Shown here one piece after another: positions 49,820-58,372 of a stretch of DNA of 64,000 nucleotides (position 1 is its first letter; each line of letters starts with the position of its first letter). The stretch is from Paraglaciecola marina. GTDB taxonomy: Bacteria > Pseudomonadota > Gammaproteobacteria > Enterobacterales > Alteromonadaceae. The notes beneath the pieces are model-generated. The model saw nothing but the letters and a program-made list of their open reading frames with translations. It was not told where the DNA came from and made no database searches. Both the position numbers and the translations under genes were made by a program. Location of the stretch: positions 62,001 to 126,000 of the forward strand of contig NZ_SAIS01000007.1 of assembly GCF_004360155.1 (NCBI RefSeq), written 5' to 3'.

Positions 49820-50995
49820 ATGCCATTAGCATTACTTGCATTAGCACTCAGTGCCTTTGCAATAGGTACGACAGAATTTGTTATCGTAGGTTTACTCCCT
49901 ACCATGGCTCAAGACCTAAATGTATCGATTCCTTCCGCAGGCTTACTAGTGAGTTTATATGCACTAGGTGTTGCAATTGGAGCCCCTGTACTTACTGCGT
50001 TAACGGGTAAGTGGAACAGAAAACACCTTCTATTATTTGTTATGGGCTTATTTGTTTTTGGTAACCTAGTAGCGTGGCAAGCACCTAGTTTTGAAGCGCT
50101 GATCGTAGCCCGAATCCTAACGGGGCTAGCACATGGTGTGTTTTTCTCAATCGGCTCTACTATTGCTACAGGTTTGGTACCTAAAGAGAAAGCTGCTAGC
50201 GCCATAGCAATCATGTTTACAGGATTGACAGTCGCTTTGGTAACTGGCGTGCCACTAGGGACTTATATAGGACAACAATTTGGCTGGGAAGCAACATTTT
50301 TAACCGTTTCAGCCTTAGGCTTAATTGCAATGCTAGGCAGTGCAATACTTGTCCCAAATAATTTAGTTCAAGCTAAACCTGCAAAAATTTCAGCCCAATT
50401 AAAAGTATTAACCCAGCCAAGATTGCTATTAGTTTACGCCATCACAGCTGTTGGTTATGGCGGTACCTTTGTCGCGTTTACTTATTTAGCGCCTATTCTC
50501 AACCAAATTACAGGGTTAGCTCCTAGTGTTATTGGCTTGGTTATGTTGGTTTACGGCGTATCGGTTGCTATTGGTAATATTTGGGGCGGGAAAATGGCTG
50601 ATAAAATGGGCCCTATTAAGGCACTTACCATCATTTTTACTGGTCTTGCTGCAATATTATTTATATTTAACTTTACTGCTGCAAATCCAATCGCCGCAAT
50701 CATTACCATTTTAGTTTGGGGAGCCTTTGCCTTTGGGAACGTGCCAGGCTTACAAGTCTATGTTGTAAAATTAGCAGAACAGTACACCCCAGACGCCGTC
50801 GATGTGGCTTCAGGTTTGAACATAGCCGCTTTCAATGTCGGCATAGCACTTGGAGCTTGGGGAGGTGGGCTGATTGTTGAACAAGCAGGTTTAATGAATA
50901 CCCCTTGGGTTGCTGCCGTAATTGTTGTCATCGCAATTGTTCTCACAAGAATTTCAGGTTTCCTAGATTCACGTGCTCAATTACAACAAGCCTAA
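49820..50995 (+). CDS. MFS efflux transporter (DHA1 family)
   Basis: A 391-residue, 12-helix major facilitator. ALSAFAIGTTEFVIVGLLPTM at the start and GAPVLTALTGKWNRK with the conserved loop 2-3 motif place it with AraJ/YdhP-type drug:proton antiporters. The ATG at 49820 has GGAG six bases ahead; longer starts (TTG 49808, ATG 49814) overlap that site. Divergent from a LysR regulator, a standard inducible efflux arrangement. Substrate unknown. A GC-rich hairpin follows. Confidence 0.9.
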   Translation: MPLALLALALSAFAIGTTEFVIVGLLPTMAQDLNVSIPSAGLLVSLYALGVAIGAPVLTALTGKWNRKHLLLFVMGLFVFGNLVAWQAPSFEALIVARILTGLAHGVFFSIGSTIATGLVPKEKAASAIAIMFTGLTVALVTGVPLGTYIGQQFGWEATFLTVSALGLIAMLGSAILVPNNLVQAKPAKISAQLKVLTQPRLLLVYAITAVGYGGTFVAFTYLAPILNQITGLAPSVIGLVMLVYGVSVAIGNIWGGKMADKMGPIKALTIIFTGLAAILFIFNFTAANPIAAIITILVWGAFAFGNVPGLQVYVVKLAEQYTPDAVDVASGLNIAAFNVGIALGAWGGGLIVEQAGLMNTPWVAAVIVVIAIVLTRISGFLDSRAQLQQA

Positions 50996-51295
50996 CGGAG
51001 AGTTGGGGGCAACCCCCAACGAGGCTAATTATGACTCCCAATCTAAAAATTAGTAAAACACTCATTTTATTCTATCAATGGGAGCAGAGTGTTAGATTTC
51101 TTAAACGTCCGCTTTGGAGTAAGAAAAGACTTGAATGCAAATTAAGTTAGGTTTAATTCACCTAATATCCAAGTTCTGGTTTTACTTTAAGGCGGCATCC
51201 TTTACAGACCCAAATCGGAAAGTTTTAGATTATCCTTTTGGCGCGAGCTTATCAGTTATTTGCTGGTCATATTCTTCGGGAGTCAGCAGAATTAA
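50996..51295. other. Intergenic region, MFS to TPR-GGDEF gene
   Basis: Exactly 300 bases between two convergent genes. Apart from the hairpin near the MFS gene I see no gene. On the minus strand the TPR-GGDEF frame stays open for 21 codons past its TAG, ending at a TAA (51230-51232); the residues LLTPEEYDQQITDKLAPKG look protein-like. Confidence 0.5.
51002..51020 (+). terminator. GC-rich hairpin after the MFS gene
   Basis: GTTGGGGG and CCCCCAAC form a perfect 8-pair stem with a 3-base loop, seven bases after the stop. There is no T run, so it may act as a pause or RNA-stabilising hairpin. Confidence 0.5.
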
Positions 51296-53218
51296 CTATG
51301 CAATAATCAACTGGTTTCGGCCGTTTTCTTTTGCTTGGTAAAGTCGTTTATCAGCTTGAATAATAAGTTCTTCAAGGTTATCGCTGGTTTTGGTACTAGT
51401 AGTTGCCCCCATACTAAATGTTATGTCCCAGTTAATAGCGGGGTTATTCGCTTTAATATCAACACAATAGTTTGCAAAGTTTTTACTCAAACCAGTGAAG
51501 ATATCTTGCACATCAGATTTGTTGGTAGTGTCTAATACAAACAACCATTCTTCACCGCCATAGCGCCCAAACTTGTCATTTTCTGACAGTGTTTTTCTGG
51601 CTGCATTGGCAAATGCAACTAAGACTAAGTCACCGATATCGTGGCCAAACTGGTCGTTAATTTTTTTGAAATAATCTAAGTCTGCAATGGCTATTGTTAT
51701 CTCTTGTTTTTGAATTTTATCTGCAGCTTCTTGCATTATGCCCCGTCTATTTGGGCAATTTGTTAAATAATCTGTTAATGCGATTGAGTGATATTTTTGG
51801 CGCTGGCGCACTTGTTTGTAAAATAAAAAACAGGAAATTCCGATTAGAATCACTGCAATTGCAGTGCTTAATCGCCAAATCAGTTTTTGTTGATGCTGCT
51901 GTTTGGCTTCAAGCTCATTAATATCGTTTTGGTGGGAGAGTCTTAATATTTCTTCTTCTTTTTCTTTTACTTCAAACTTCACTTGAAGTGTTTTTATATT
52001 ATTTTCGCTGGTGGCTTCTAAGTGCTTTTGGGTAAATACGAGCTCTTGCTCTATGGCTTCAAATGCTTCGTCAGTTCTTTTTAGGCGTCGTTTTAATTCA
52101 TATCGTTTCTTTAGAAAGTTTGCTTTGTAATAACTGCGACTAAATTTATCGAGTATAGAAAATACCTGGTCGTTGACGCTGTTGGCCTTTTCAAGCAAGC
52201 CTTGCTTTATGTATATGTCACTTAATAAAATCATGGATGCTAACTGCATATCATAAACGCCAGCAGCCTTTGCAAGACTTATGTTTTCTTTAACTGTACC
52301 TAAAGCCTCTTGATACTTTTCCTGGGTGTATAAAACGTTTGCTAGGGAATATTGAGCAAATGCGAGGCCTTTCAACATATTGACTGACTTAAAATATGAA
52401 AGAGCTTTTCTCAAATATACAATGGCCTCTTCTTTTTGGTTGGACTCTAACAGTACGTTGCTTAAGCTCCAGTAGGCTTTTGACATAAAAAGCTCTTCTT
52501 TGGTTTTTTCATAGGTAGCAGCTGCTTTTCGGGCATATTCTACTGCTTTATCTTTTTGCCCTAGATAATTGTAGGTATCTCCTATTTTTCTTAAAAAGAA
52601 ACCTTGAGAAGGGACATCTTGTATATTTGTTGATAGTTCCAGTCCTTCTAGGGACACATCCAAGGTGTTTTTTAATGCATCTGTATCTGTGTAGTAGTAA
52701 GCCAGCGCCCGAAATATAGTCACTTTTTCCTTGGGCGAGGATTCAGGTAATAATAGTTTTAATTGCTTCATTAAAGCTTGGGCGGGCTCAGGGTCGTCTG
52801 CTCTGAGTAGTAGCTTCAATTTTGTTTCCAGTAGCATTAAATACAAATCTTTCTGGGTCTGTAGTCCCTGATCCATATTATAGGCTTTAAGGTGGCGATC
52901 TAATTCTGAGTATTTCTCTTGTCTAAAAAGTAGCTCTGCATAAAGTACCGCAGTAGCAAAGTGGATATCTTTCCAGCCTTCTTTTTTACTGATATTAAAA
53001 GCACGCTCCAAGGCTTCAGCACTTTTTAAATAGTCCATTCGACTTGTTTTAATCGCTTGGACTAAATTCTCTACAGATTCATAGCTAAGGGAGTGTTCAT
53101 GTGGCTCGGTATTTGAATCGAGCGCAAATGAAACATTACTCAAGCAAGTAAAGATGAAGAGAGTAAATAAAGTAAACGCTATATTCCTCGTACCCCACCA
53201 TGAGCTTTTATGGGTCAT
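51296..53218 (-). CDS. TPR-containing diguanylate cyclase
   Basis: A 640-residue protein: signal peptide or helix near 12-32, a periplasmic tetratricopeptide-repeat region at about 150-400 (SQGFFLRKIGDTYNYLGQKD, AYWSLSNVLLESNQKEEA, AQYSLANVLYTQEKYQEALG), a coiled coil, a membrane helix near 448-465 (LIWRLSTAIAVILIGISCFLF), then GGDEF. The motif reads GGEEW, with Trp in place of the usual Phe; Gly-Gly-Glu-Glu is intact, so activity is possible. No RxxD inhibitory site lies upstream (SEND). The input may be a peptide or protein bound by the repeats. Confidence 0.9.
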   Translation of the reverse strand: MTHKSSWWGTRNIAFTLFTLFIFTCLSNVSFALDSNTEPHEHSLSYESVENLVQAIKTSRMDYLKSAEALERAFNISKKEGWKDIHFATAVLYAELLFRQEKYSELDRHLKAYNMDQGLQTQKDLYLMLLETKLKLLLRADDPEPAQALMKQLKLLLPESSPKEKVTIFRALAYYYTDTDALKNTLDVSLEGLELSTNIQDVPSQGFFLRKIGDTYNYLGQKDKAVEYARKAAATYEKTKEELFMSKAYWSLSNVLLESNQKEEAIVYLRKALSYFKSVNMLKGLAFAQYSLANVLYTQEKYQEALGTVKENISLAKAAGVYDMQLASMILLSDIYIKQGLLEKANSVNDQVFSILDKFSRSYYKANFLKKRYELKRRLKRTDEAFEAIEQELVFTQKHLEATSENNIKTLQVKFEVKEKEEEILRLSHQNDINELEAKQQHQQKLIWRLSTAIAVILIGISCFLFYKQVRQRQKYHSIALTDYLTNCPNRRGIMQEAADKIQKQEITIAIADLDYFKKINDQFGHDIGDLVLVAFANAARKTLSENDKFGRYGGEEWLFVLDTTNKSDVQDIFTGLSKNFANYCVDIKANNPAINWDITFSMGATTSTKTSDNLEELIIQADKRLYQAKENGRNQLIIA

Positions 53219-53529
53219 TTAGATCTAGAGCCCAGTGTGGCAAAAAGACAGTCGTTTTTTGAAAATTTGCAAACCATTAGTTATTTGAAACTCCTATACA
53301 TAATCACTCGTAAGATATTGATTAGTTTTAATGTTCAATAAATAGCCTAGCAGTTTTGAGGATGTGAAAAATCACCTAGGAAGTTGCTTAAGTATTAAGT
53401 TTTATACATGACTTTCCCCTGTAAGAAGACTCTAGTGTTGTTGAATTGATGTTTAAATACCAAAAATACAACGAGTAACAATACACATTGGGTTCAAGCT
53501 AAACCGTACAAGCAGAAAAAGTATATCTG
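53219..53529. other. Intergenic region, TPR-GGDEF to TetR
   Basis: About 310 AT-rich bases. It must hold the promoter of the TPR-GGDEF gene and the end of the TetR transcript. I see no gene and no strong hairpin with a T run. Confidence 0.5.
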
Positions 53530-54105
53530 CTAATTCTTATATTTTTGGTCTAGGTAATCTATGGCTTGTAGCACCATAAGTTGCGCGCATTCTGTCGATG
53601 TGGTGAGGTCAAAGTCATAATTGATCCTGTAATACCGCCAGCTTGTGGCGCTTATAAGATATCTTAAGTTCGCGGCTGTTTTTATCACTTCTGCTTGCTC
53701 GGCTTTTGGGTAAGCAGTAATTAATAGTTGTTTAAAAACATTAAATCGAACTTCCGATGAATTATTTAATACCCTTGGAAATAAATCAGCGCTTAACAAC
53801 ACCATAACTTTACGAGGTTGAGCATCGAATTTTTGATACAAGCAAATTAAATAGTGTGTAATACCGTGGATAGTGTCAGGTGGGGGAGGTAGATTTAATT
53901 CATTATGTAAACGCTTAGCTAAAGCATCAAGAAAATCATCTCTTGTTCGAAAATATCTAAACATAGTTCGTTCGGATATTTGGGCTTGTTTGGCAACTTT
54001 TTTAAAGCTTAATTCGCTCACCTCTTGAGTTTGAATTAATTCACAAGCAGCATCTAGTAATAAGTTAATCGCTAGCTCATTTTTCTTTTTTTGTAGCAGA
54101 TTCAT
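53530..54105 (-). CDS. TetR-family transcriptional regulator
   Basis: A 191-residue repressor-type protein. The N-terminal helix-turn-helix is clear (LLLDAACELIQTQEVSELSFKK region and AQISERTMFRYFRTRDDFLD). The C-terminal ligand domain is not recognisable to a subfamily. It is divergent from the cupin gene, 97 bases away, and most likely controls it. Confidence 0.9.
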   Translation of the reverse strand: MNLLQKKKNELAINLLLDAACELIQTQEVSELSFKKVAKQAQISERTMFRYFRTRDDFLDALAKRLHNELNLPPPPDTIHGITHYLICLYQKFDAQPRKVMVLLSADLFPRVLNNSSEVRFNVFKQLLITAYPKAEQAEVIKTAANLRYLISATSWRYYRINYDFDLTTSTECAQLMVLQAIDYLDQKYKN

Positions 54106-54128
54106 TTTTTGTCATACCTCATGCCATA

Positions 54129-54157
54129 TTGACGTTTATTCTGTCTTTGTTTATATT
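54129..54157 (+). promoter_or_regulatory. Predicted sigma-70 promoter of the cupin gene
   Basis: TTGACG (54129-54134), a 17-base spacer and TATATT (54152-54157) sit 46 bases before the cupin ATG, within the TetR/cupin gap. A TetR operator would be expected to overlap it, but I see no clear palindrome. Confidence 0.6.
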
Positions 54158-54202
54158 TTATCCACTTGGCACTATTTTTACAAATATGAAAAGGAGAGAG
54201 TA

Positions 54203-54643
54203 ATGACTACAAATACTATAGTAAAACAAGCTAATGAGGGAGATTGGTTAGATGTATTAGGAATGAAAGTTCAGTTTCTAAGTACCAGTAAAGACACACA
54301 AAATAGATATTCGAGTATGTTAAATACAGTTCCTAAAGGAAAAGGCGCACCGCCCCATTGCCACCCCTGGGATGAGTCTTTTTATATTCTCAAAGGAGAT
54401 ATAGAACTTTGTATAGGCGCTAAAAAACACCATTTGTCGACTGGTGATTATGCTTTGATTCCTGCGGGCCAATCCCATGCTTTTACTGGATTGTCTGAAG
54501 AAGAAGGGTTGATGATATTGTTTGACTCTCCAAGCCATTCTCAAGCATTTTTTCAAGAAATAAACGACACAATAAAATCTATTCCACAAGATTTACAGAA
54601 AATGCCAGCCATCGGAGACCGGCATAAAGTAAGTTTTTTATAG
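54203..54643 (+). CDS. Cupin-domain protein
   Basis: A 146-residue single-domain beta-barrel. Cupin motif 1 is visible as PPHCHPWDESFYILKGDIEL (His-His-Glu metal set) and motif 2 as LIPAGQSHAFTG with the last His. The active site should therefore bind a metal. The reaction is unknown; such small cupins include dioxygenases and isomerases. AAGGAGAG precedes the ATG. It ends one base before the convergent TonB receptor gene. Confidence 0.85.
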   Translation: MTTNTIVKQANEGDWLDVLGMKVQFLSTSKDTQNRYSSMLNTVPKGKGAPPHCHPWDESFYILKGDIELCIGAKKHHLSTGDYALIPAGQSHAFTGLSEEEGLMILFDSPSHSQAFFQEINDTIKSIPQDLQKMPAIGDRHKVSFL

Positions 54644-54644
54644 T

Positions 54645-56672
54645 TTAGAACTGGTAGGTGACGCCCATTCTAACCGTGCGTGGTTCAATAGGGTGGTAGT
54701 GGATATCTTCAACGCCTTCTTCGGCTTCACCTGGCAATCTGCTGGTGTACAAGTAGTCTATATCGTGGTCTTCACTGTCGAGTAAGTTCAGCACTGATAA
54801 GTCTAACCTCCAATCGTTTAGTTGATACTGAGCGTTGGCATTCACAACGGTGAAACTATTTGATTGGGTTTCATTAAAGCTATCCAAGGTCCGCTTTCCA
54901 AAATGGCGAACTCGTAAGTTTGTGTTTAGCTGATCGTTTACTTCCCAGTTGATCCCAAGACTGGCAACAAATGGCAGCGAGCCGTCTATATAATCACCTT
55001 CACCTTCCGCTGATTCACTAAAACGAGAATGTGTCCACGCTAGCTCCAGATCAGTGGTGAGGTTAGGGGTTAACCAAAAGTTACTGGAAAATTCTACTCC
55101 TTTGCGTTCAGAAGCTCGGCTCGCTTCGGTATTACCTGCATCTCCTACAAATACTAATTCCGAGTCATTTTCTAGCCACCACAATGATAAAGACATATTG
55201 TACCTACGGATAAGTGATACCCGTAAGCCAACTTCGGCACCTTGACCGCGTACTAAAAGGTCTACTGGGTCGGTGGGTTCTAATGTTGTTGGATCAAGGC
55301 TAATGACTACGCCTCTAGCATCATTAGAATGGAACGATTGCCCAGCATTAGCATAGGCCTGCCATTGGTCATCAATCAAATAGCTAATACCGGCTTTTAC
55401 GTTTGTCATGTGGTCGTTAGCTTTACCACTATTGGCATCTAAGTCACTTTTAACATCGACTGATAAGTAGTCATGCCTAATGGCTGCATTGGCAATCCAG
55501 TCTTCACCTATATAGGCGTCTACTGTATAAAATACGCTAGCAGACCACTCGTCAACCGAGTCAGTACGAACCGTGGATAAGCGCTCTCTTTCTTTGGTCT
55601 TGTAAAGGCCAACTTCAGCAATATCGTCATACTGTACATCTAGCCCTACTTTTTGATGGAGGTGGTAGTTGTCCGTATCAACAGAAAATACTTTAGTGAT
55701 ATTACCGCCATAGATATTTCTATCGTCGACTTGTTCGAATTGGTCGCCGTTAACTGGATCGTCAAGAAAGTAAGTAAAATTTGAATATAAATCTAAGTCA
55801 CTGGTGATGGCATAACCAGATACAAACCAATCTTGGTTTTGCCAGTTTGCAGATAGACTGTAGCGATTAGACTCGCCACCAACTGTGGTGTCTAATGAAC
55901 CTAATGGGTTAATTAAACCAGACGTGATTGCCCGTTCTGGTATTTGGTCTGCCGAATTCCAACTATTGTCGTACCCTAAAAAAGTGACGTTTAACATGCC
56001 GCCAGCTAACACTTGTTGATACCTAGCAAATAGGTTAGTTTTGTTTACATCTTCATTTACGTCTGTCCATGGGCCATCATATTGTTGCCACTCGGCTCCA
56101 AAAGCAAAGTTTCCTTCATCAGTGGCCACATTGTTACCCACAACACCGCGTACATAACCGTTTTCACCTAATTCAACTTTGGCTAAAGGGTTTTGGATGA
56201 TCGACATTAACGAAAAGTTAGCGGCGCCTGCTGTAGAAAAGTCGCCTTGCGTGCCTTTATATGGGCCTTTTTGATAGTCGATTCGTTCGACAAACTCAGG
56301 AATAATGAAATTAAGGTCGGTATAACCTTGGCCATGACCGTGGGTTCTCATATTGACTGGCATACTATCTATAGTGGTACTGAAATCTGTGCCGTGATCT
56401 AGGTTAAAGCCTCTTAAAAAATACTGGTTAGCTTTACCGGAGCCGCTGTGTTGAGTCACAACCATGCCAGGAATAAACTCTAGAACCTCGCCAGCTCTTA
56501 ATATAGGGCGTTGTTGAATGTCGCCATAACCTATGACGCCTTCAGAGGCCGATAATGAATCCCCAATTAAATGGGCCTGCTTACCATAAACAACAAAGTG
56601 TTCAAATCCTGCACCGTCAGCGAAAACGTAAGTGCTCATGGCAAAAATGGGAATATATAACAAAGCTTTCAT
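54645..56672 (-). CDS. TonB-dependent outer-membrane receptor
   Basis: A 675-residue protein: signal peptide (MKALLYIPIFAMSTYVFA), a possible TonB box (EHFVVYG), the plug domain (RPILRAGEVLEFIPGMVVTQ, YFLRGFNLDHGTDF, GYTDLNFIIPEFVERIDYQKGP) and a 22-strand-type barrel ending in the terminal aromatic of GVTYQF. It imports an unknown ligand across the outer membrane using TonB energy. The frame opens at a TTG (56702); the ATG at 56672 begins the signal peptide. No periplasmic or ABC partner is adjacent and I saw no convincing Fur or Zur box in the 200 bases upstream, so ligand class is open. Confidence 0.9.
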   Translation of the reverse strand: MKALLYIPIFAMSTYVFADGAGFEHFVVYGKQAHLIGDSLSASEGVIGYGDIQQRPILRAGEVLEFIPGMVVTQHSGSGKANQYFLRGFNLDHGTDFSTTIDSMPVNMRTHGHGQGYTDLNFIIPEFVERIDYQKGPYKGTQGDFSTAGAANFSLMSIIQNPLAKVELGENGYVRGVVGNNVATDEGNFAFGAEWQQYDGPWTDVNEDVNKTNLFARYQQVLAGGMLNVTFLGYDNSWNSADQIPERAITSGLINPLGSLDTTVGGESNRYSLSANWQNQDWFVSGYAITSDLDLYSNFTYFLDDPVNGDQFEQVDDRNIYGGNITKVFSVDTDNYHLHQKVGLDVQYDDIAEVGLYKTKERERLSTVRTDSVDEWSASVFYTVDAYIGEDWIANAAIRHDYLSVDVKSDLDANSGKANDHMTNVKAGISYLIDDQWQAYANAGQSFHSNDARGVVISLDPTTLEPTDPVDLLVRGQGAEVGLRVSLIRRYNMSLSLWWLENDSELVFVGDAGNTEASRASERKGVEFSSNFWLTPNLTTDLELAWTHSRFSESAEGEGDYIDGSLPFVASLGINWEVNDQLNTNLRVRHFGKRTLDSFNETQSNSFTVVNANAQYQLNDWRLDLSVLNLLDSEDHDIDYLYTSRLPGEAEEGVEDIHYHPIEPRTVRMGVTYQF

Positions 56673-56873
56673 GAAATTAAATGTCTCAATAATTTTTAAC
56701 AAAAGGAGAAGTTAATACTCCAAAAATAATCGCGAGATAATACAATAAAGATTAATATCCTAAAATGTTAGTGAACCCAAATTTCTGATACATCACAGTT
56801 TTTCCTTAATTGATGGTATTTTTTCAATCGTGTTGAGGTATTTTCTCTAGGTGAGATTTATTAAGGAGTGACA

Positions 56874-58229
56874 TTGAAACATACAAAATCAGCCCCTTCG
56901 CAAGATTCTTCTGAGCAAGTTCGTCCAGAAGTGAGTGCTGGATTACCCGGTGCGTCACCAGTATTGCATCGTAACCTTAGAAAGGCCGGTATTGATCCAG
57001 ACAGGCTTTCAATTTTACATTTGGGTTTGCCTGCTCACTTGCATCGTCAATTTCCAGCTTGGATGAAGCGTATGTTGGTGGGCTATGCATTATGGCTTGC
57101 TTTGTTTGTATTAAAATTAAATTCGGTAGCTATATCTCCTTATCTTGAGGCCGTTTTTTCACTTGTAGTGGGGTTATTGATTATTCAGGTGGCATGTCAG
57201 GTGTTAGTGACAGCGACTGAGCGATTTGCTGCGCGAATGGGCTGGACACACTATGTTGCAGGTACCGCCTCTGAAATCCTATCGACCTTACCAGAATTGG
57301 TAGTAATTGCGTTTCTTGTGCCTGTTAGCCCTTTAACCGCATTTATTGTGACTATGATAACCATCTATAACAACACCTTAGTTTTTAGTATTTACTCTTT
57401 CTTCTTACCAAAAAACTATATGGGAAAATTTCTGATGCCAAAGCCGATAACCGATGCTGGTACTCAAGTATTGATAGCTGGTGGCGCTTTAGGTTTAGTG
57501 CTAGGCGTGGTGATGTTGGTTCTTTCTTCAAGTGGCCATCCTAAACAAGGGTTTGAAGCTTTTGACTTGGCTGTGGTTGCCGTTTTGTTGTTAATTATAT
57601 TTGTGGTGTATCTCTATAAATTAGTCAGAGATATTGGCAAGGAAGAAGATGATGTACAGACGACTTTGCAGTTAACAGAGCATGAAATGGAAGAACGTCA
57701 ACAACTTGCATTCAAAAATGTGGAGCGCTGTGGTTATGGACAGATCGCCCTTTTACTTATTTTGGGGATGTTAGGGGCAGTATTAGGGGGGGAAAGCATC
57801 GCCGAATTTGCATCTTTGGTTATCGATGAGATGGGAGTGAGTGGCATAGTCGCAGCCTTAATACTTGCGGTTTTTGCTGGCATGAGCGAATACGTTATAT
57901 TGTGGACATCTCATCGTAAAAAAGAATACGGCATAGCCTTAGCAAATGCATTTGGTGGTATCGCCCAATTATTATATTTAACAGTGCCATTTACCTTTCT
58001 TGCAATTGCTTATTATCAAAGCTTTGTGGATCCCAACCATGATGACTTCCCTCTGTTATTCTCGGTGCCAAATATATTATTGTTGATTTTTCTTTTTCCT
58101 ACTATGCACACTTTGGCTTCTTTACTAGAAAAAGATCACACTATGGATATTTTGGATACCATTATTATGGTTGCCTTAGTGGGATTGTTGCTTATTTTGT
58201 TGGTTGCTTATGGCGCGGTGCCAACTTAA
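56874..58229 (+). CDS. CaCA-like cation exchanger membrane protein
   Basis: A 451-residue protein with a roughly 70-residue polar N-terminus and about 11 helices. Two internal repeats look like the alpha repeats of Na+/Ca2+ exchangers: GTASEILSTLPELVV near residue 132 and VFAGMSEYVILWTSHRKKEYG near 340, the second with AFGGIAQ in place of the usual GSN. It is thus a divergent member of the calcium/cation antiporter superfamily; ion unknown. A GTG at 56868 is too close to AAGGAG; the TTG at 56874 has five bases of spacing. Divergent from the TonB receptor. Confidence 0.75.
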   Translation: MKHTKSAPSQDSSEQVRPEVSAGLPGASPVLHRNLRKAGIDPDRLSILHLGLPAHLHRQFPAWMKRMLVGYALWLALFVLKLNSVAISPYLEAVFSLVVGLLIIQVACQVLVTATERFAARMGWTHYVAGTASEILSTLPELVVIAFLVPVSPLTAFIVTMITIYNNTLVFSIYSFFLPKNYMGKFLMPKPITDAGTQVLIAGGALGLVLGVVMLVLSSSGHPKQGFEAFDLAVVAVLLLIIFVVYLYKLVRDIGKEEDDVQTTLQLTEHEMEERQQLAFKNVERCGYGQIALLLILGMLGAVLGGESIAEFASLVIDEMGVSGIVAALILAVFAGMSEYVILWTSHRKKEYGIALANAFGGIAQLLYLTVPFTFLAIAYYQSFVDPNHDDFPLLFSVPNILLLIFLFPTMHTLASLLEKDHTMDILDTIIMVALVGLLLILLVAYGAVPT

Positions 58230-58273
58230 ACCTAGCTTTAGTTTGGTAATGCATACTGGTGTTTTATAAGATA

Positions 58274-58310
58274 AAAAAAGCCCCTAATACTGAGTATTAG
58301 GGGCTTTGTA
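58274..58310. terminator. Bidirectional terminator, exchanger / dnaK
   Basis: AAAGCCCCTAATAC and GTATTAGGGGCTTT form a 14-pair stem with a very short loop. The minus-strand side ends in a run of seven T, so it is strongest for dnaK, which stops 66 bases away; the plus side ends in TTTGTATTT. Confidence 0.9.
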
Positions 58311-58372
58311 TTTATCAAAACTAGTATTTTAAAAGTAAGGCTTGCTTATACAAGCCTTGTTGTATTTAACGA

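Noticed and set aside
50905-51341. Two short plus-strand frames after the MFS gene
   Set aside because: No ribosome-binding site, no family likeness, and both partly overlap real genes on the ends.
56673-56873. Fur or Zur box ahead of the TonB receptor
   Set aside because: GATAAT-like fragments occur in this AT-rich stretch, but I found no symmetrical box.
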